In this document: in pieces, positions 16,589-25,655 of the stretch | Layout: each line of letters opens with the position of its first letter | Numbering within the stretch: the first letter of the stretch is position 1 | Source: Pseudolabrys sp. | GTDB taxonomy: Bacteria; Pseudomonadota; Alphaproteobacteria; Rhizobiales; Xanthobacteraceae | Reading direction: 5' to 3' | NCBI GenBank assembly: GCA_030655215.1 | Contig: JAURVZ010000020.1 | Span: 18,858-82,857, forward strand | DNA length: 64,000 nt | Position numbers and translations under genes: made by a program | Notes under the pieces: model-generated | Told to the model about the DNA's origin: nothing | The model's input: the letters and a program-made list of their open reading frames with translations, nothing else | The model's database searches: none

Positions 16589-18553
16589 TTACGCCTGCGC
16601 TCTTTTCAAATCGGGCGGCAACGCTTCCGCCGACAATGTCTTCAGCGCTTCATCGAGTGACATCACCGTCTGCTTTTCCGAGCCGAGGCGGCGGATCGAG
16701 ACGGAGCGCGTCTCCGCTTCCTTCTTGCCGACGACGAGAAGGGCAGGGACCTTGGTCAGCGAATGCTCGCGGACCTTGTAGTTGATCTTCTCGTTCTTCA
16801 AATCGGCATCGACGCGCAGGCCGAGCTTGCGCGCGGCGTCACGCACTTCAATGGCGTAGTCGTCGGCATCCGAGGTGATCGTGCAAACCATGGCCTGCTT
16901 CGGCGCCAGCCACAGCGGCATGTGCCCGGCGAAGTGTTCGAGCACGACGCCGAGGAAACGCTCCATCGAGCCGCAAATAGCGCGGTGGATCATCACCGGC
17001 GGCTTCTTCGAACCGTCGGCTGCGATGTAGAAGGCATCAAAGCGATCGGGCAGGTTGAAGTCGACCTGCGTGGTGCCGCACTGCCAGTCGCGGCCGATGG
17101 CATCTCGCAACACATATTCGAACTTCGGACCGTAGAACGCGCCTTCGCCCGGATTGATCGCGGTCTTGATGCGGCCGCCGCCTTGCTCTTCAATTTTCTT
17201 CAGCACGTTCTGCATGATGTCTTCGGCGTGATCCCACGCGGCATCCGAACCGACGCGCTTTTCCGGACGCGTCGACAGCTTCACCGTCAGCGCCCCGTCA
17301 AAGCCGAAGTCGGCGTAAGTGCTGAGGATCAGGTCGTTGATCTTCATGCACTCGTCGGCCATCTGGTCTTCGGTGCAGAAAATATGCGCGTCGTCCTGCG
17401 TGAACGCGCGCACGCGCAACAGGCCGTGCATCGCGCCGGACGGCTCATAACGATGCACGATGCCGAATTCAGCCATGCGCAAGGGCAGGTCTCGATATGA
17501 CTTCAGACCATGCTTGAAGATCTGGATGTGTCCCGGGCAGTTCATCGGCTTGATGGCGTAGACGCGCTCATCTTCGGTGTCGTCGCCGGCTGAGGTTGCC
17601 TGGAACATGTTCTCGCGGAACCAGCCCCAGTGGCCCGATGTCTCCCAGAGAGACTTGTCGAGCATCTGCGGCGCGTTCACTTCCTGATATTCGCCGCGCA
17701 AGCGGCGGCGCATATAGGCGACGATCTCCTGGAAGATGGTCCAGCCGTTGGCGTGCCAGAACACGGTGCCCGGGCCTTCTTCCTGGAAGTGGAAGAGGTC
17801 CATCTCGCGGCCGAGCTTGCGGTGGTCGCGCTTCTCGGCTTCCTCCATGTTCTTGAGGTACGTGTCGAGTTCTTCCTGCTTGGCGAAGGCGGTGCCGTAG
17901 ATGCGCGACAGCATCGGGTTGTTGCTATCGCCGCGCCAGTAGGCGCCGGCGACGCGCATCAGCTTGAACGCATTGCCGATCTTGCCGGTCGAGGTCATGT
18001 GCGGACCGCGGCACAGATCGAACCAATCGCCTTGCTTGTAGATCTTCAGCGACTGGTCTTCCGGAATGGCGTTGATCAGCTCAACCTTGAAGTTCTCGCC
18101 CTTGTCGGCAAATACCTTCTTGGCGTCTTCGCGCGACCAGATTTCCTTGGTAAAAGGCTTATCGCGCGCAATGATCTCCTTCATCTTCTTTTCGATGACG
18201 GGCAGGTCTTCCGGCGTGAACGGCTGGTTGCGCTGGAAGTCGTAATAGAAGCCGTTCTCGATCACAGGACCGATGGTCACCTGCGTGCCCGGCCACAAGG
18301 CCTGCACCGCTTCGGCGAGCACATGGGCGGTGTCGTGCCGGATCAGCTCCAGCGCGCGCGGGTCTTCGCGCGACACGAATTCAATGCGGGCGTCCTTTTC
18401 GATTGTGTCGGCGAGATCGACAACAACGCCGTCGAGCGCCATGGCGACAGTGCGCTTGGCCAGCGAGGGCGAAATGCCCTTGGCGATGTCGAAACCGGTA
18501 ATGCCGTCGGGATAGTCGCGGCGTGCGCCGTCGGGAAAGGTCAGGGCGACCAT
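16589..18553 (-). CDS. thrS: Threonine--tRNA ligase
   Basis: A 654-residue class II synthetase that charges tRNA-Thr. Domain order is TGS (about 1-60), editing domain with [11 protein letters not shown] near residue 75, catalytic core (about 240-535) and anticodon-binding domain (about 545-640). Zinc ligand Cys is in [13 protein letters not shown]; motif 2 lies in [30 protein letters not shown]; motif 3 is [10 protein letters not shown]. Length is normal. No leader-type regulatory element is obvious in the 96 bp upstream. Confidence 0.98.
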   Translation of the reverse strand: MVALTFPDGARRDYPDGITGFDIAKGISPSLAKRTVAMALDGVVVDLADTIEKDARIEFVSREDPRALELIRHDTAHVLAEAVQALWPGTQVTIGPVIENGFYYDFQRNQPFTPEDLPVIEKKMKEIIARDKPFTKEIWSREDAKKVFADKGENFKVELINAIPEDQSLKIYKQGDWFDLCRGPHMTSTGKIGNAFKLMRVAGAYWRGDSNNPMLSRIYGTAFAKQEELDTYLKNMEEAEKRDHRKLGREMDLFHFQEEGPGTVFWHANGWTIFQEIVAYMRRRLRGEYQEVNAPQMLDKSLWETSGHWGWFRENMFQATSAGDDTEDERVYAIKPMNCPGHIQIFKHGLKSYRDLPLRMAEFGIVHRYEPSGAMHGLLRVRAFTQDDAHIFCTEDQMADECMKINDLILSTYADFGFDGALTVKLSTRPEKRVGSDAAWDHAEDIMQNVLKKIEEQGGGRIKTAINPGEGAFYGPKFEYVLRDAIGRDWQCGTTQVDFNLPDRFDAFYIAADGSKKPPVMIHRAICGSMERFLGVVLEHFAGHMPLWLAPKQAMVCTITSDADDYAIEVRDAARKLGLRVDADLKNEKINYKVREHSLTKVPALLVVGKKEAETRSVSIRRLGSEKQTVMSLDEALKTLSAEALPPDLKRAQA

Positions 18554-18649
18554 GTCAGTTCTCCTTAATGCTCACTCCCGCGAACGAGCGCGGGTAAGCG
18601 TGGATTTAAGGTGCATATAGCAGGGGAATCGGGCGAGGCAATATCCCTG

Positions 18650-19570
18650 TCAGGCCCCGGTCAGGCGTCTTTTCGCCCACCCCACCACCCGCCCGTCAAC
18701 CACCAGCAGCGAGGCGGCGATGACCAGTGCGCCGGCGATATCGCGCAGGGCCAGCGGCTCGCCCAATACCAAGACGCCGAGCAGGATGGCCGGCACCGGC
18801 ATCAGCAGGGTCACCACCTGGACGTTGGACGGGCCGACGCGCTTCAGGATGGTGAAGAAGAGAATGTAGCCGAGCGCGGTCGAGAGCGCAGCGAGGCCGA
18901 GCAAGGCAGCCCAGGTGGTCGCGCTCGGCATGGGCAAATGCCACGGTTGTTCGACGATGCTGGCAATGACCGCCATGATGATGCCTGATGAAATGAGCTG
19001 GCAGGTCGCGGTCGTCAGCGGCGGCACATTGCCGAAATTGCGCCGGCCCCACAGGCTGGCGAGGCCGTAGCTCAAGGCAGCGCAGAGGCAAAACAATATG
19101 CCGATGATCTGCACGCCCGATTGGATGTGGTCAGGATCGCGTAGCACGTAGACGCCGACGAGGCCGATCAGTACGCCGATGACCCTGCGCAAGATCAACC
19201 GCTCTTCCCTGAAGGCGGTCGCCACAATGACCGCAAACAAAGGCGTGGTGGCGTTCAGCACCGAGGCAAGGCCGCTGGAGATATAAAGCTGGCTGGCGAA
19301 GATCAGCGAGAACGGGATGATGTTGTTGAACAGGCCCATGATCGTGAACGGAAGCCAGCCGCGGATTGTTGTCGGCAAGCTGCCGCCTTGCCATTTGAAC
19401 ACCGGGTAAATCATGGCGGCGGCAAGCGCGACGCGCGCCAGCACCACGGTCAAAGGCGGCAATTCGCGTAAGGCGAGGCCGACAAAGAAATACGAGCAGC
19501 CCCACAGCACGGCGAGCAGGATCAAGAGCAGCCATGACTTGAGATCGATCGTCAGCGGGGCGGGCGGCAT
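18650..19570 (-). CDS. EamA family (DMT superfamily) transporter
   Basis: A 306-residue inner-membrane protein with ten predicted helices in two homologous EamA halves: WLLLILLAVLWGCSYFFVGLAL in the first and GILFCLCAALSYGLASLWGRR in the second. DMT carriers export metabolites or amino acids. ATG at 19570 has GGAAG seven bases upstream; the longer ORF-track start (19765) runs over the yidD gene and is rejected. Substrate unknown. Confidence 0.9.
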   Translation of the reverse strand: MPPAPLTIDLKSWLLLILLAVLWGCSYFFVGLALRELPPLTVVLARVALAAAMIYPVFKWQGGSLPTTIRGWLPFTIMGLFNNIIPFSLIFASQLYISSGLASVLNATTPLFAVIVATAFREERLILRRVIGVLIGLVGVYVLRDPDHIQSGVQIIGILFCLCAALSYGLASLWGRRNFGNVPPLTTATCQLISSGIIMAVIASIVEQPWHLPMPSATTWAALLGLAALSTALGYILFFTILKRVGPSNVQVVTLLMPVPAILLGVLVLGEPLALRDIAGALVIAASLLVVDGRVVGWAKRRLTGA

Positions 19571-19667
19571 GAGACTTCCAGCGAATCTTCCAGGAGGCGG
19601 GGCGGGGACTAGACGCCAGCGCCCAGGGCGCGTCCACCCGGTTCCCGAAGCGGTGTGGAAATTGGGA

Positions 19668-20006
19668 TCAGGGGGTGCTTTGCGTGCCTTGCCAGCGGCC
19701 ATATCGCCAGGGCGCAAACCAGCGGCCAGTGGGGGGCAGGGCCTTGGGCACGAAATCCAGCCCATGCGTGCCCCAAGGCTGGCAGCGCAGTAGGCGCGCC
19801 AGGGTCATCCAGCCTCCGGCCCATAGGCCGAAGCGGGAGATCGCTTCATCGGCATATTCGGAGCAACTCGGCAGGTGCCGGCATCGCGGACCGATCAGCG
19901 GCGACAGGACGTAGCGGTAGATCGCAACCAGTGCGCGGCCCAGCAAGCGTGGCAATCGTGCAACGCTGCGTCCGAAACTGAAATGCGGCGAGGCATTGTG
20001 GGTCAT
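19668..20006 (-). CDS. yidD: Membrane protein insertion efficiency factor YidD
   Basis: A 112-residue small membrane-associated protein that helps YidC/Sec insertion. The family core is complete: AIYRYVLSPLIGPRCRHLPSCSEYADEAISRFG, then GGWMTLARLLRCQPWGTHGLDFVP. Three conserved Cys are present. The ORF track begins at a TTG at 20072; ATG at 20006 (MTHNASPHFS) is more likely. It is not next to rnpA or yidC here; proximity to thrS and the Fe-S scaffold gene is familiar from related alphaproteobacteria. Confidence 0.9.
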   Translation of the reverse strand: MTHNASPHFSFGRSVARLPRLLGRALVAIYRYVLSPLIGPRCRHLPSCSEYADEAISRFGLWAGGWMTLARLLRCQPWGTHGLDFVPKALPPTGRWFAPWRYGRWQGTQSTP

Positions 20007-20330
20007 GCGAACATCAAGCCGCGATTGGGCGAATGTGCGATTTGTTGGGGATTTGTAGCAAAGTTCCGCCAATAAGTTCCATCTTGGTGCAGGTGCTCAG
20101 CGCGTGAGCAGAATGGGTCACCAATAGCGACCTTTTTGCACTAGACGCGAATCCGGGCCGGGCATTAAAAAAGACGTGTTTGGGGTTTGTGAAGCCGCAA
20201 TGACTCGGATTTGGCACTTCCGTGACGGGCAGTGCCAGTCGAACTTAGAGTCCCGCGTCTTCTTTACGCGCGAGAAACGGTTCCGTTCCATACTGGGAGC
20301 AGAATTTGTTTCCCGTACAAAGGGGGATGA
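20007..20330. other. Intergenic region between yidD and the ClpP-like gene
   Basis: No convincing gene is seen here. A perfect 7-bp inverted repeat TGGCACT / AGTGCCA (20212-20218 and 20231-20237) with a 12-bp spacer lies about 95 bp upstream of the next start codon; it might be an operator or a 5' UTR hairpin. ORF-track entries here lack ribosome-binding sites. Confidence 0.4.
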
Positions 20331-21656
20331 ATGCTTGGTTCCCTTCGTGGCGCTGTTGGCGCTTTCGGCACGCTGGTTTCGGCGCTGGTGGTCTTTTTGC
20401 CGGCCGCTGCGAACGCGGCCAATGAGCGCGCGCTGCCGATGCGGTTTGACCTGCGTCTGCAAGGCCCGGTCGAGAACTGCGGCACATCCTGCAAGACCTT
20501 CATCTCGGCGAGCGGCTCGATCACCGCCGATAGCGGCCGCGAATTCGCCCGCTTCCTCAAGGGCCAGAATATCAAGAATGCCACCGTCGTTCTCGACTCC
20601 GACGGCGGGTCCGTTCTCGGCGCAATCGCGCTCGGCCGTGAAATCCGCAAGGCGGCGTTCGACACTACGGTCGGCCGCACGGTCGACCTCAAGGCCAGCA
20701 CCCGCGACGGCAACGACATTCGCGCCTTGCTGTCGCCGCGCGCCGATTGCGAGTCGATGTGCGCCTTTGTGATGCTGGGCGGCATTCAGCGTTCGGTGCC
20801 GGCTGAAGCGCGCGTCATGGTGCACCAGATCTGGCTCGGCGACCGCCGCGAAGATCCGACCGCGGCGACCTATTCGGCGGAAGACCTTGTGCTGGTTCAG
20901 CGCGACATCGGCCGGCTCGCCATGTTCACGGCGGAAATGGGCGCGTCGATGGACCTGCTGGATATGTCGCTGCGTATCCCGCCGTGGGAGCCGCTGCATG
21001 CCATGACGCGCGACGAGATTCGCCGCACCAAGCTGGTGACCGACGATGCGGCCGATGCGCCGGCGGCCACTGTGGCGGTGTCGCCGCCGATCACCGCGCC
21101 GCAAACTGCGCCGGCAACAAGCGGCGTGCGCGCCCAGCCGATCAGCAGCCAGCAGCGCTGGTCCATGGTTGATCGGAACGGCTCCGCCTCACTGGCACGC
21201 CAGCATCCGCTGACCGTCGAGGGCGCCACAATCGGCCGTTTCGATCTGCTGGTGACCTGCGGCGCCGACAATGACAGCTTTGAACTGAGCTATCTCGAGC
21301 GCCGGTCCGGCAGTGACAGCATGGCGCTGCCGGTGAAGCTGGACAGCATCAAGCTGCGCACCAATGCCGGCCACGCCAAGCTGGCGATCGGCGCATCCGA
21401 GCGGCAGGGCGACGATGAACTGGTCAGCTATGCCGCCGGAACCGTGCCGGCGTCGCTGGTCCGTGAATTTGCCGACAAGGGCAATCATTCGATGGTGATC
21501 GAGACCACCAGCAGGGGCATGGTGACCATCATCCGCATCGGAAACACCGGTGCGCGGCAGAGCCTGCCGCAACTGGTGGCGGCTTGTTCCAAGCCGCCCG
21601 GCGCGCGTGCCGATCTTCCGGTGCGCAAGACCGGCGGGCTGGCGTCGGCGCAGTAG
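20331..21656 (+). CDS. Exported ClpP/crotonase-fold protein (COG3904-like)
   Basis: A 441-residue protein with an N-terminal signal peptide (ending near PAAANA, residue 29). Residues about 37-230 resemble the ClpP-like predicted periplasmic protein family: VVLDSDGGSVLGAIALG for the oxyanion strand, CESMCAFVMLGG with the candidate nucleophile Ser142, and VMVHQIW with the candidate base His165. The C-terminal 200 residues after a Pro/Ala-rich linker are a separate beta-rich domain of unknown type. Cysteines 50 and 54 and 140/144 could form disulfides. AAAGGGGG precedes the ATG. Protease or lyase activity is a family-based guess. Confidence 0.75.
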   Translation: MLGSLRGAVGAFGTLVSALVVFLPAAANAANERALPMRFDLRLQGPVENCGTSCKTFISASGSITADSGREFARFLKGQNIKNATVVLDSDGGSVLGAIALGREIRKAAFDTTVGRTVDLKASTRDGNDIRALLSPRADCESMCAFVMLGGIQRSVPAEARVMVHQIWLGDRREDPTAATYSAEDLVLVQRDIGRLAMFTAEMGASMDLLDMSLRIPPWEPLHAMTRDEIRRTKLVTDDAADAPAATVAVSPPITAPQTAPATSGVRAQPISSQQRWSMVDRNGSASLARQHPLTVEGATIGRFDLLVTCGADNDSFELSYLERRSGSDSMALPVKLDSIKLRTNAGHAKLAIGASERQGDDELVSYAAGTVPASLVREFADKGNHSMVIETTSRGMVTIIRIGNTGARQSLPQLVAACSKPPGARADLPVRKTGGLASAQ

Positions 21657-21821
21657 GCTCTACCGCGCGCGTAAAAGTTCCCCAATAACCACCGCATAAA
21701 ATAAGCGCAGGATGCGTCGCTTGGCGTACGTATTCGCGTGATCATCGCTTGTGAAGCGCCTGGCTTTCGCGCAACAACGCGGCCGCCGCGCCAAGCGGTT
21801 TCGCGCTATCCAGAGGATCAC

Positions 21822-22187
21822 ATGAAGTTTTTTCTGATCGCTTCGGCGATGCTTGTTTCCGTCCTCACGACCGCCGCTCAGGCGCAGTCGCGCCAGGACT
21901 TCACCCTGATCAACCGCACCGGCTATAACATCGGCGAAGTCTATGTTTCCCCAGGTCACGAAAATGACTGGGAAGAGGACGTCCTCGGCAAGGATACGCT
22001 CGACGATGGCGACAAGCAGGAGATTACCTTCAAGCGTGTCGGCAAGACCTGTCTGTGGGATCTGAAGGTCGTCTACACCGACGACGATTCATCCGCCGTC
22101 TGGCACGATATCGACCTGTGCAAGGTGTCGAAGATCACCATCCGCTACAACCGCAAGTCCGACAAGACATCGGCGACGTTCGACTAA
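21822..22187 (+). CDS. Small secreted protein of unknown function
   Basis: A 121-residue protein with a clear signal peptide (MKFFLIASAMLVSVLTTAAQA-QS). The mature part begins DFTLINRTGYNIGEVYVSPG and is acidic, with DDGDKQEITFKRVGKTCLWDL and two Cys that could form one disulfide. I recognise it as a family widespread in alphaproteobacteria without a known role. AGAGG at 21812-21816 supports ATG at 21822 rather than the track start. Confidence 0.75.
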   Translation: MKFFLIASAMLVSVLTTAAQAQSRQDFTLINRTGYNIGEVYVSPGHENDWEEDVLGKDTLDDGDKQEITFKRVGKTCLWDLKVVYTDDDSSAVWHDIDLCKVSKITIRYNRKSDKTSATFD

Positions 22188-22218
22188 GCGGATTGAACTT
22201 TAGAAAAGCAGGCGGCGG

Positions 22219-22665
22219 TTATTCCGCCGCCTGTTTCTGTTTGGCTTCGATCTCGTCGACCGCCTTGACCACGGCATCGAAGGTCAGCAGCGTCGAGGCA
22301 TGCCGCGCCTTGTAGTCGCGCACCGGCTCCAGCAGGCCGACATCGGCCCATTTACCGTCCGGCGGTGCGCCGTTTTCCTTCAGCATCTTGCGGACGGTCT
22401 CGCGCAAGGTCCGCAGCTCGGACGGCGACGAACCGATGACGTGGCTGGCCATGATCGAGGACGAGGCCTGGCCCAGGGCGCAGGCTTTCACGTCATGGGC
22501 GAAATCGGTGATCTGGCCGCCGGCCATCGTCACATCGACGGTGACCGTCGAGCCGCACAACTTGGAGTGGGCGGTAGCGCTGGCATGGGGATTTTCCAGC
22601 CGGCCAAGGCGGGGGATATTGCCGGCTAGGTCGAGGATTTTCGCATTATAGACGTCATTCAGCAT
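22219..22665 (-). CDS. Iron-sulfur cluster assembly scaffold protein (NifU-N/SufU-like)
   Basis: A 148-residue IscU/SufU-fold protein. The first two ligand regions are intact: SKLCGSTVTVD and KACALGQASSS. The place where the third Cys is expected reads DYKARHASTLLTF, so it is Ala, with a His and Ser nearby. It may deliver or hold a cluster differently from classical scaffolds. ATG at 22665 gives the family length; the track start at 22872 lies in non-coding sequence. It is divergent from folE, as often seen near thrS/yidD in relatives. Confidence 0.85.
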   Translation of the reverse strand: MLNDVYNAKILDLAGNIPRLGRLENPHASATAHSKLCGSTVTVDVTMAGGQITDFAHDVKACALGQASSSIMASHVIGSSPSELRTLRETVRKMLKENGAPPDGKWADVGLLEPVRDYKARHASTLLTFDAVVKAVDEIEAKQKQAAE

Positions 22666-22920
22666 GGAAATTGACCCAAACGGACGACATCCGGCGCATT
22701 GCCTCGCCCGTACAAAGCAATATATAGGGATCGACCTGCCGGTACGAGAAGGGGTTCTCGGGCCGGAATTGATAGTCCGGCCAAATATATAGGCCGGCCC
22801 CCAAATGCCGACGATGGAATGCGCGTCGAACTCACCCTGAGGGGGCGTCTGGCGCGGCCAACCCGGTGACACATCCGGAGCAGCCCTGAAGGGTTAAGCG
22901 CCGGTCGAACGGAGAGACCG

Positions 22921-23571
22921 ATGGACGCCAAGAGTTCAATCATCAAGCCCGCCAAGCAGGGCCTGTCCGACCATGTTCGTGGCGGCATCACGCCGAATGC
23001 GCCGCGCCCGTCGCGCGAAGCGGCGGAAGAGGCCGTGCGCACGCTGATCGCCTATGCCGGTGACGACGCCACCCGCGAGGGCGTGCTCGATACACCGAAA
23101 CGCGTCATCGACGCCTATGAGGAAATCTACGAAGGCTATCGCGAGTCGCCCGCCGAAGCGCTCGACCGCACCTTCAGCGAGACCGGCGGCTATGACGACT
23201 TCGTACTGGTCAAGGACATCCAGTTCAATTCGCATTGCGAGCACCACATGATGCCGTTCTACGGCAGGGCGCATGTCGCTTACATGCCGACCGACCGCGT
23301 TGTCGGCCTGTCGAAGCTGGCGCGTCTGGTCGATGTCTATGCGCACCGCCTGCAGACGCAGGAGCACATGACCTCGCAGATCGCCACCGCGATCGAGGAA
23401 GTGCTGAAACCCCGCGGCGTGGCGGTGATGATCGAAGCCGAACATATGTGCATGTCGATCCGCGGCGTTCACAAACTCGGCGCGCTGACCGTCACCACGC
23501 ATTTCAGCGGCCTGTTCAAGGACGATCCGAGCCAGTTGGTTCGTTTCATGACCATGTTGCGCGGTAAATAA
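22921..23571 (+). CDS. folE: GTP cyclohydrolase I
   Basis: A 216-residue enzyme making 7,8-dihydroneopterin triphosphate from GTP, the first step of folate synthesis. Zinc/active-site motifs are [14 protein letters not shown] and [24 protein letters not shown] is the usual N-terminal landmark. The N-terminal 30 residues are variable. It is followed 46 bp later by hisI in the same direction. Confidence 0.97.
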   Translation: MDAKSSIIKPAKQGLSDHVRGGITPNAPRPSREAAEEAVRTLIAYAGDDATREGVLDTPKRVIDAYEEIYEGYRESPAEALDRTFSETGGYDDFVLVKDIQFNSHCEHHMMPFYGRAHVAYMPTDRVVGLSKLARLVDVYAHRLQTQEHMTSQIATAIEEVLKPRGVAVMIEAEHMCMSIRGVHKLGALTVTTHFSGLFKDDPSQLVRFMTMLRGK

Positions 23572-23617
23572 CAGGCGCTTCGCACCGACAGGTGACGGGG
23601 AAAGCCAGGAGCATTCC

Positions 23618-24043
23618 TTGTCGACGCATTCTCACGAGATCGAAGAAGGCCTTGCGCTTCTTCCCAAGTTCGATGCCGACGGTCTCGTTACCGCGGTTGT
23701 GACCGATATTTCGTCTGGCGACGTGTTGATGGTCGCACACATGAACGCCGAAGCGCTGGCGAAAACCATCGAGACCGGCGAGGCGTGGTATTTCTCACGC
23801 TCGCGCAAGAAGCTTTGGAAGAAGGGCGAGAGCTCCGGCCATTTCCAGCGCGTCAGCGAATTGCGCGTCGACTGTGACCAAGATGCGGTGTGGATCAAGG
23901 TGACGCAGGACGGGCCGGGGGCCTGCCACACCGGCCGCCGCTCGTGCTTCTATCGCGCAGCCGCTTTGGGTCAGACGGGTGCGGTGAAGCTCGAGTTTCG
24001 CGACGGTGATAAGACGTTCGATCCGGATAAGGTTTATAAGTAG
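23618..24043 (+). CDS. hisI: Phosphoribosyl-AMP cyclohydrolase
   Basis: A 141-residue enzyme for the third step of histidine synthesis. Landmarks: [36 protein letters not shown], the metal-binding VDCDQDAVW, and the zinc Cys segments [12 protein letters not shown]. It has no fused HisE domain. The start is TTG at 23618 with AGGA nine bases upstream. Pairing with folE suggests a transcript of two unrelated cyclohydrolases. Confidence 0.97.
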   Translation: MSTHSHEIEEGLALLPKFDADGLVTAVVTDISSGDVLMVAHMNAEALAKTIETGEAWYFSRSRKKLWKKGESSGHFQRVSELRVDCDQDAVWIKVTQDGPGACHTGRRSCFYRAAALGQTGAVKLEFRDGDKTFDPDKVYK

Positions 24044-24048
24044 CGTCG

Positions 24049-24136
24049 TAGGGTGGGCAAAGCGAAGCGTGCCCACCAACTTGGCGGTGAAGAAGAGGTG
24101 GGCACGGCGCGCAAGAACGCGCCTTTGCCCACCCTG
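24049..24136. repeat. Interspersed palindrome (GGGTGGGCAAAG...CTTTGCCCACCC)
   Basis: Outer arms AGGGTGGGCAAAG and CTTTGCCCACCCT are complementary, and internal GCGTGCCCACC pairs with GGTGGGCACGGC. This GGGTGGGCAAAGCGAAGCGTGCCCACC motif is familiar from Nitrobacteraceae genomes. It sits between convergent hisI and the CoA-lyase gene and may form a bidirectional transcript end. Confidence 0.8.
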
Positions 24137-24158
24137 CGAAGCCCGCCTTGGACACACG

Positions 24159-25025
24159 CTACTTCAAACTCTCCAACAACCTTTGAGCCCGCGCCAGATG
24201 CGGCCGGTCATACATCTTCCCGTCGATACCAACGGCACCAGCGCCGGGCTGCGCGGCGAAAGCGGCGATCACAGCCTTGGCTTTTTCGATCTGCTCGGCG
24301 CTCGGCGTGTAGACCTCGTTGATGATCGGCACCTGCGCCGGATGAATGGCGAGCCGCCCGGTGAAGCCATCGCGCTTCGCGTCCAAGGTTTCGCGGCGCA
24401 GGCCTTCGCTGTTGCGGAAGTCGGCATAGATCGTTTCGATCGCCGGCACCTTGGCAGCGGCGGCGCTGAACAAGCAGATCGAGCGGGCGAAGCGATAGGG
24501 CTCCGTGAGAATGCCTTGCACATCGCGGTTGGCTTCGGCGCCGAGTTCGGATGACAAATCCTCCGGGCCCCAGGTCATACCGATCAGGCGCGGGCTGACG
24601 CCTTTGAACGTGCCGGCCATGAACAGACCGAGCGCCGACTCGACATTCTGCGCCAGCACCTTGATCGCACCTTCATCGATACCGGCAATGGCTTCCTGTG
24701 CCGTCAGCTTGGCGTCGAGATGGATCAGGCTTTCGCCGCCTTCCGCTTTCGGAAACAGGATGGCGTCGGGCTTGCCCGGCACGATGGCGGCGAGATCATC
24801 GTCGGTCATGCCGGTCTCAAGGCCGTTGATGCGCACCAGCAGGCGAGGGCGGTCCTTCTTCGGCTGCACGCTCTTGAGATACTCAAGGCACGCCGCACGC
24901 GCATGGGCCTTGCGCTCGGGCGAGATCGAATCTTCCAGATCGAAAATGACGGCATCGGCGCCGGACGCCATGGCCTTGTCGAGCTTGGCGCCGGCGTCAG
25001 CGGGAACGAACAGAAGTGAGCGCAT
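24159..25025 (-). CDS. HpcH/HpaI aldolase/citrate lyase family protein (CoA ester lyase)
   Basis: A 288-residue protein of the CitE/malyl-CoA lyase-like family: MRSLLFVPADAGAKLDKAM at the N-terminus, GADAVIFDLEDSISPERK (metal/CoA site), LLVRINGLETGMTDDDL, and LFPKAEGGES with the metal-binding Glu. These enzymes split or form beta-hydroxyacyl-CoA such as malyl- or citramalyl-CoA. It follows a MaoC-type hydratase gene by 11 bp, which suits a hydratase-lyase pair acting on one CoA ester. The exact substrate is not determinable; ATG at 25025 is chosen by family N-terminus. Confidence 0.88.
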   Translation of the reverse strand: MRSLLFVPADAGAKLDKAMASGADAVIFDLEDSISPERKAHARAACLEYLKSVQPKKDRPRLLVRINGLETGMTDDDLAAIVPGKPDAILFPKAEGGESLIHLDAKLTAQEAIAGIDEGAIKVLAQNVESALGLFMAGTFKGVSPRLIGMTWGPEDLSSELGAEANRDVQGILTEPYRFARSICLFSAAAAKVPAIETIYADFRNSEGLRRETLDAKRDGFTGRLAIHPAQVPIINEVYTPSAEQIEKAKAVIAAFAAQPGAGAVGIDGKMYDRPHLARAQRLLESLK

Positions 25026-25036
25026 GTGTATTCTTC

Positions 25037-25519
25037 TTATGCCGGACGCTTGATGATGAAGGCCGAGCGGTGACACTCAGCCACGAGGGTGCCGTCCTGC
25101 TTGAACGCCTTGTGATGGAATTCGACAATGCCGGCATTCGGCCGCGACTTCGACTCGCGTTTGCTGACGACCGTCGTCGACGACGACACAGTGTCGCCTT
25201 CGAACAATGGATTGGGAAATTTCACATCGCTCATTCCCAAGTTAGCGATGGTCGTACCGACCGTCATGTCGGATACCTGCATGCCGATCATCAGGCCGAG
25301 CGTGAACAGCGAGTTCATCAGCGGCTGGCCCCATTCGGTTTCGGTCTCGCAGAAATGCCGGTCGATATGCAGCGGCTGCGGATTGAGCGTCATGTTGGAG
25401 AACAACATGTTGTCCATTTGCGTGACGGTCCGGGTGTAGCGGTGTTCATAGAGCTTGCCGACCTCGAAATCCTCGAAGTAGAGGCCGCCGCGCTTGTGCC
25501 GCTGGATTTCTTCCGCCAT
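25037..25519 (-). CDS. MaoC family dehydratase
   Basis: A 160-residue single hot-dog protein: GGLYFEDFEVGKLYEHRYTRTVTQMDN, then the active-site-like LNPQPLHIDRHFC, and GDTVSSSTTVVSKRESKSRP. The canonical hydratase-2 dyad Asp appears replaced (LNPQPLH rather than GDxNPLH), a variant common among small MaoC proteins. It would hydrate an enoyl-CoA such as a mesaconyl-type compound that the adjacent lyase could split. ATG at 25519 follows a GGAGAG ribosome-binding site; the longer track ORF overlaps the divergent promoter region. Confidence 0.85.
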   Translation of the reverse strand: MAEEIQRHKRGGLYFEDFEVGKLYEHRYTRTVTQMDNMLFSNMTLNPQPLHIDRHFCETETEWGQPLMNSLFTLGLMIGMQVSDMTVGTTIANLGMSDVKFPNPLFEGDTVSSSTTVVSKRESKSRPNAGIVEFHHKAFKQDGTLVAECHRSAFIIKRPA

Positions 25520-25655
25520 TCGCGTCTCTCCGGGTGCCTTCGTTAACCTGTCATTTACCATAATTCCCCATGGTCGACAGGTCCGTTGCAGCCTCGTTGG
25601 CGTACAGCCGCGACATTCCTGGGGCAACCCCAAGGACGAGCCCAAGGGCAGTTCA

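Noticed and set aside
17630-18568. 312-residue plus-strand ORF over thrS
   Set aside because: Shadow of thrS; no recognisable domain.
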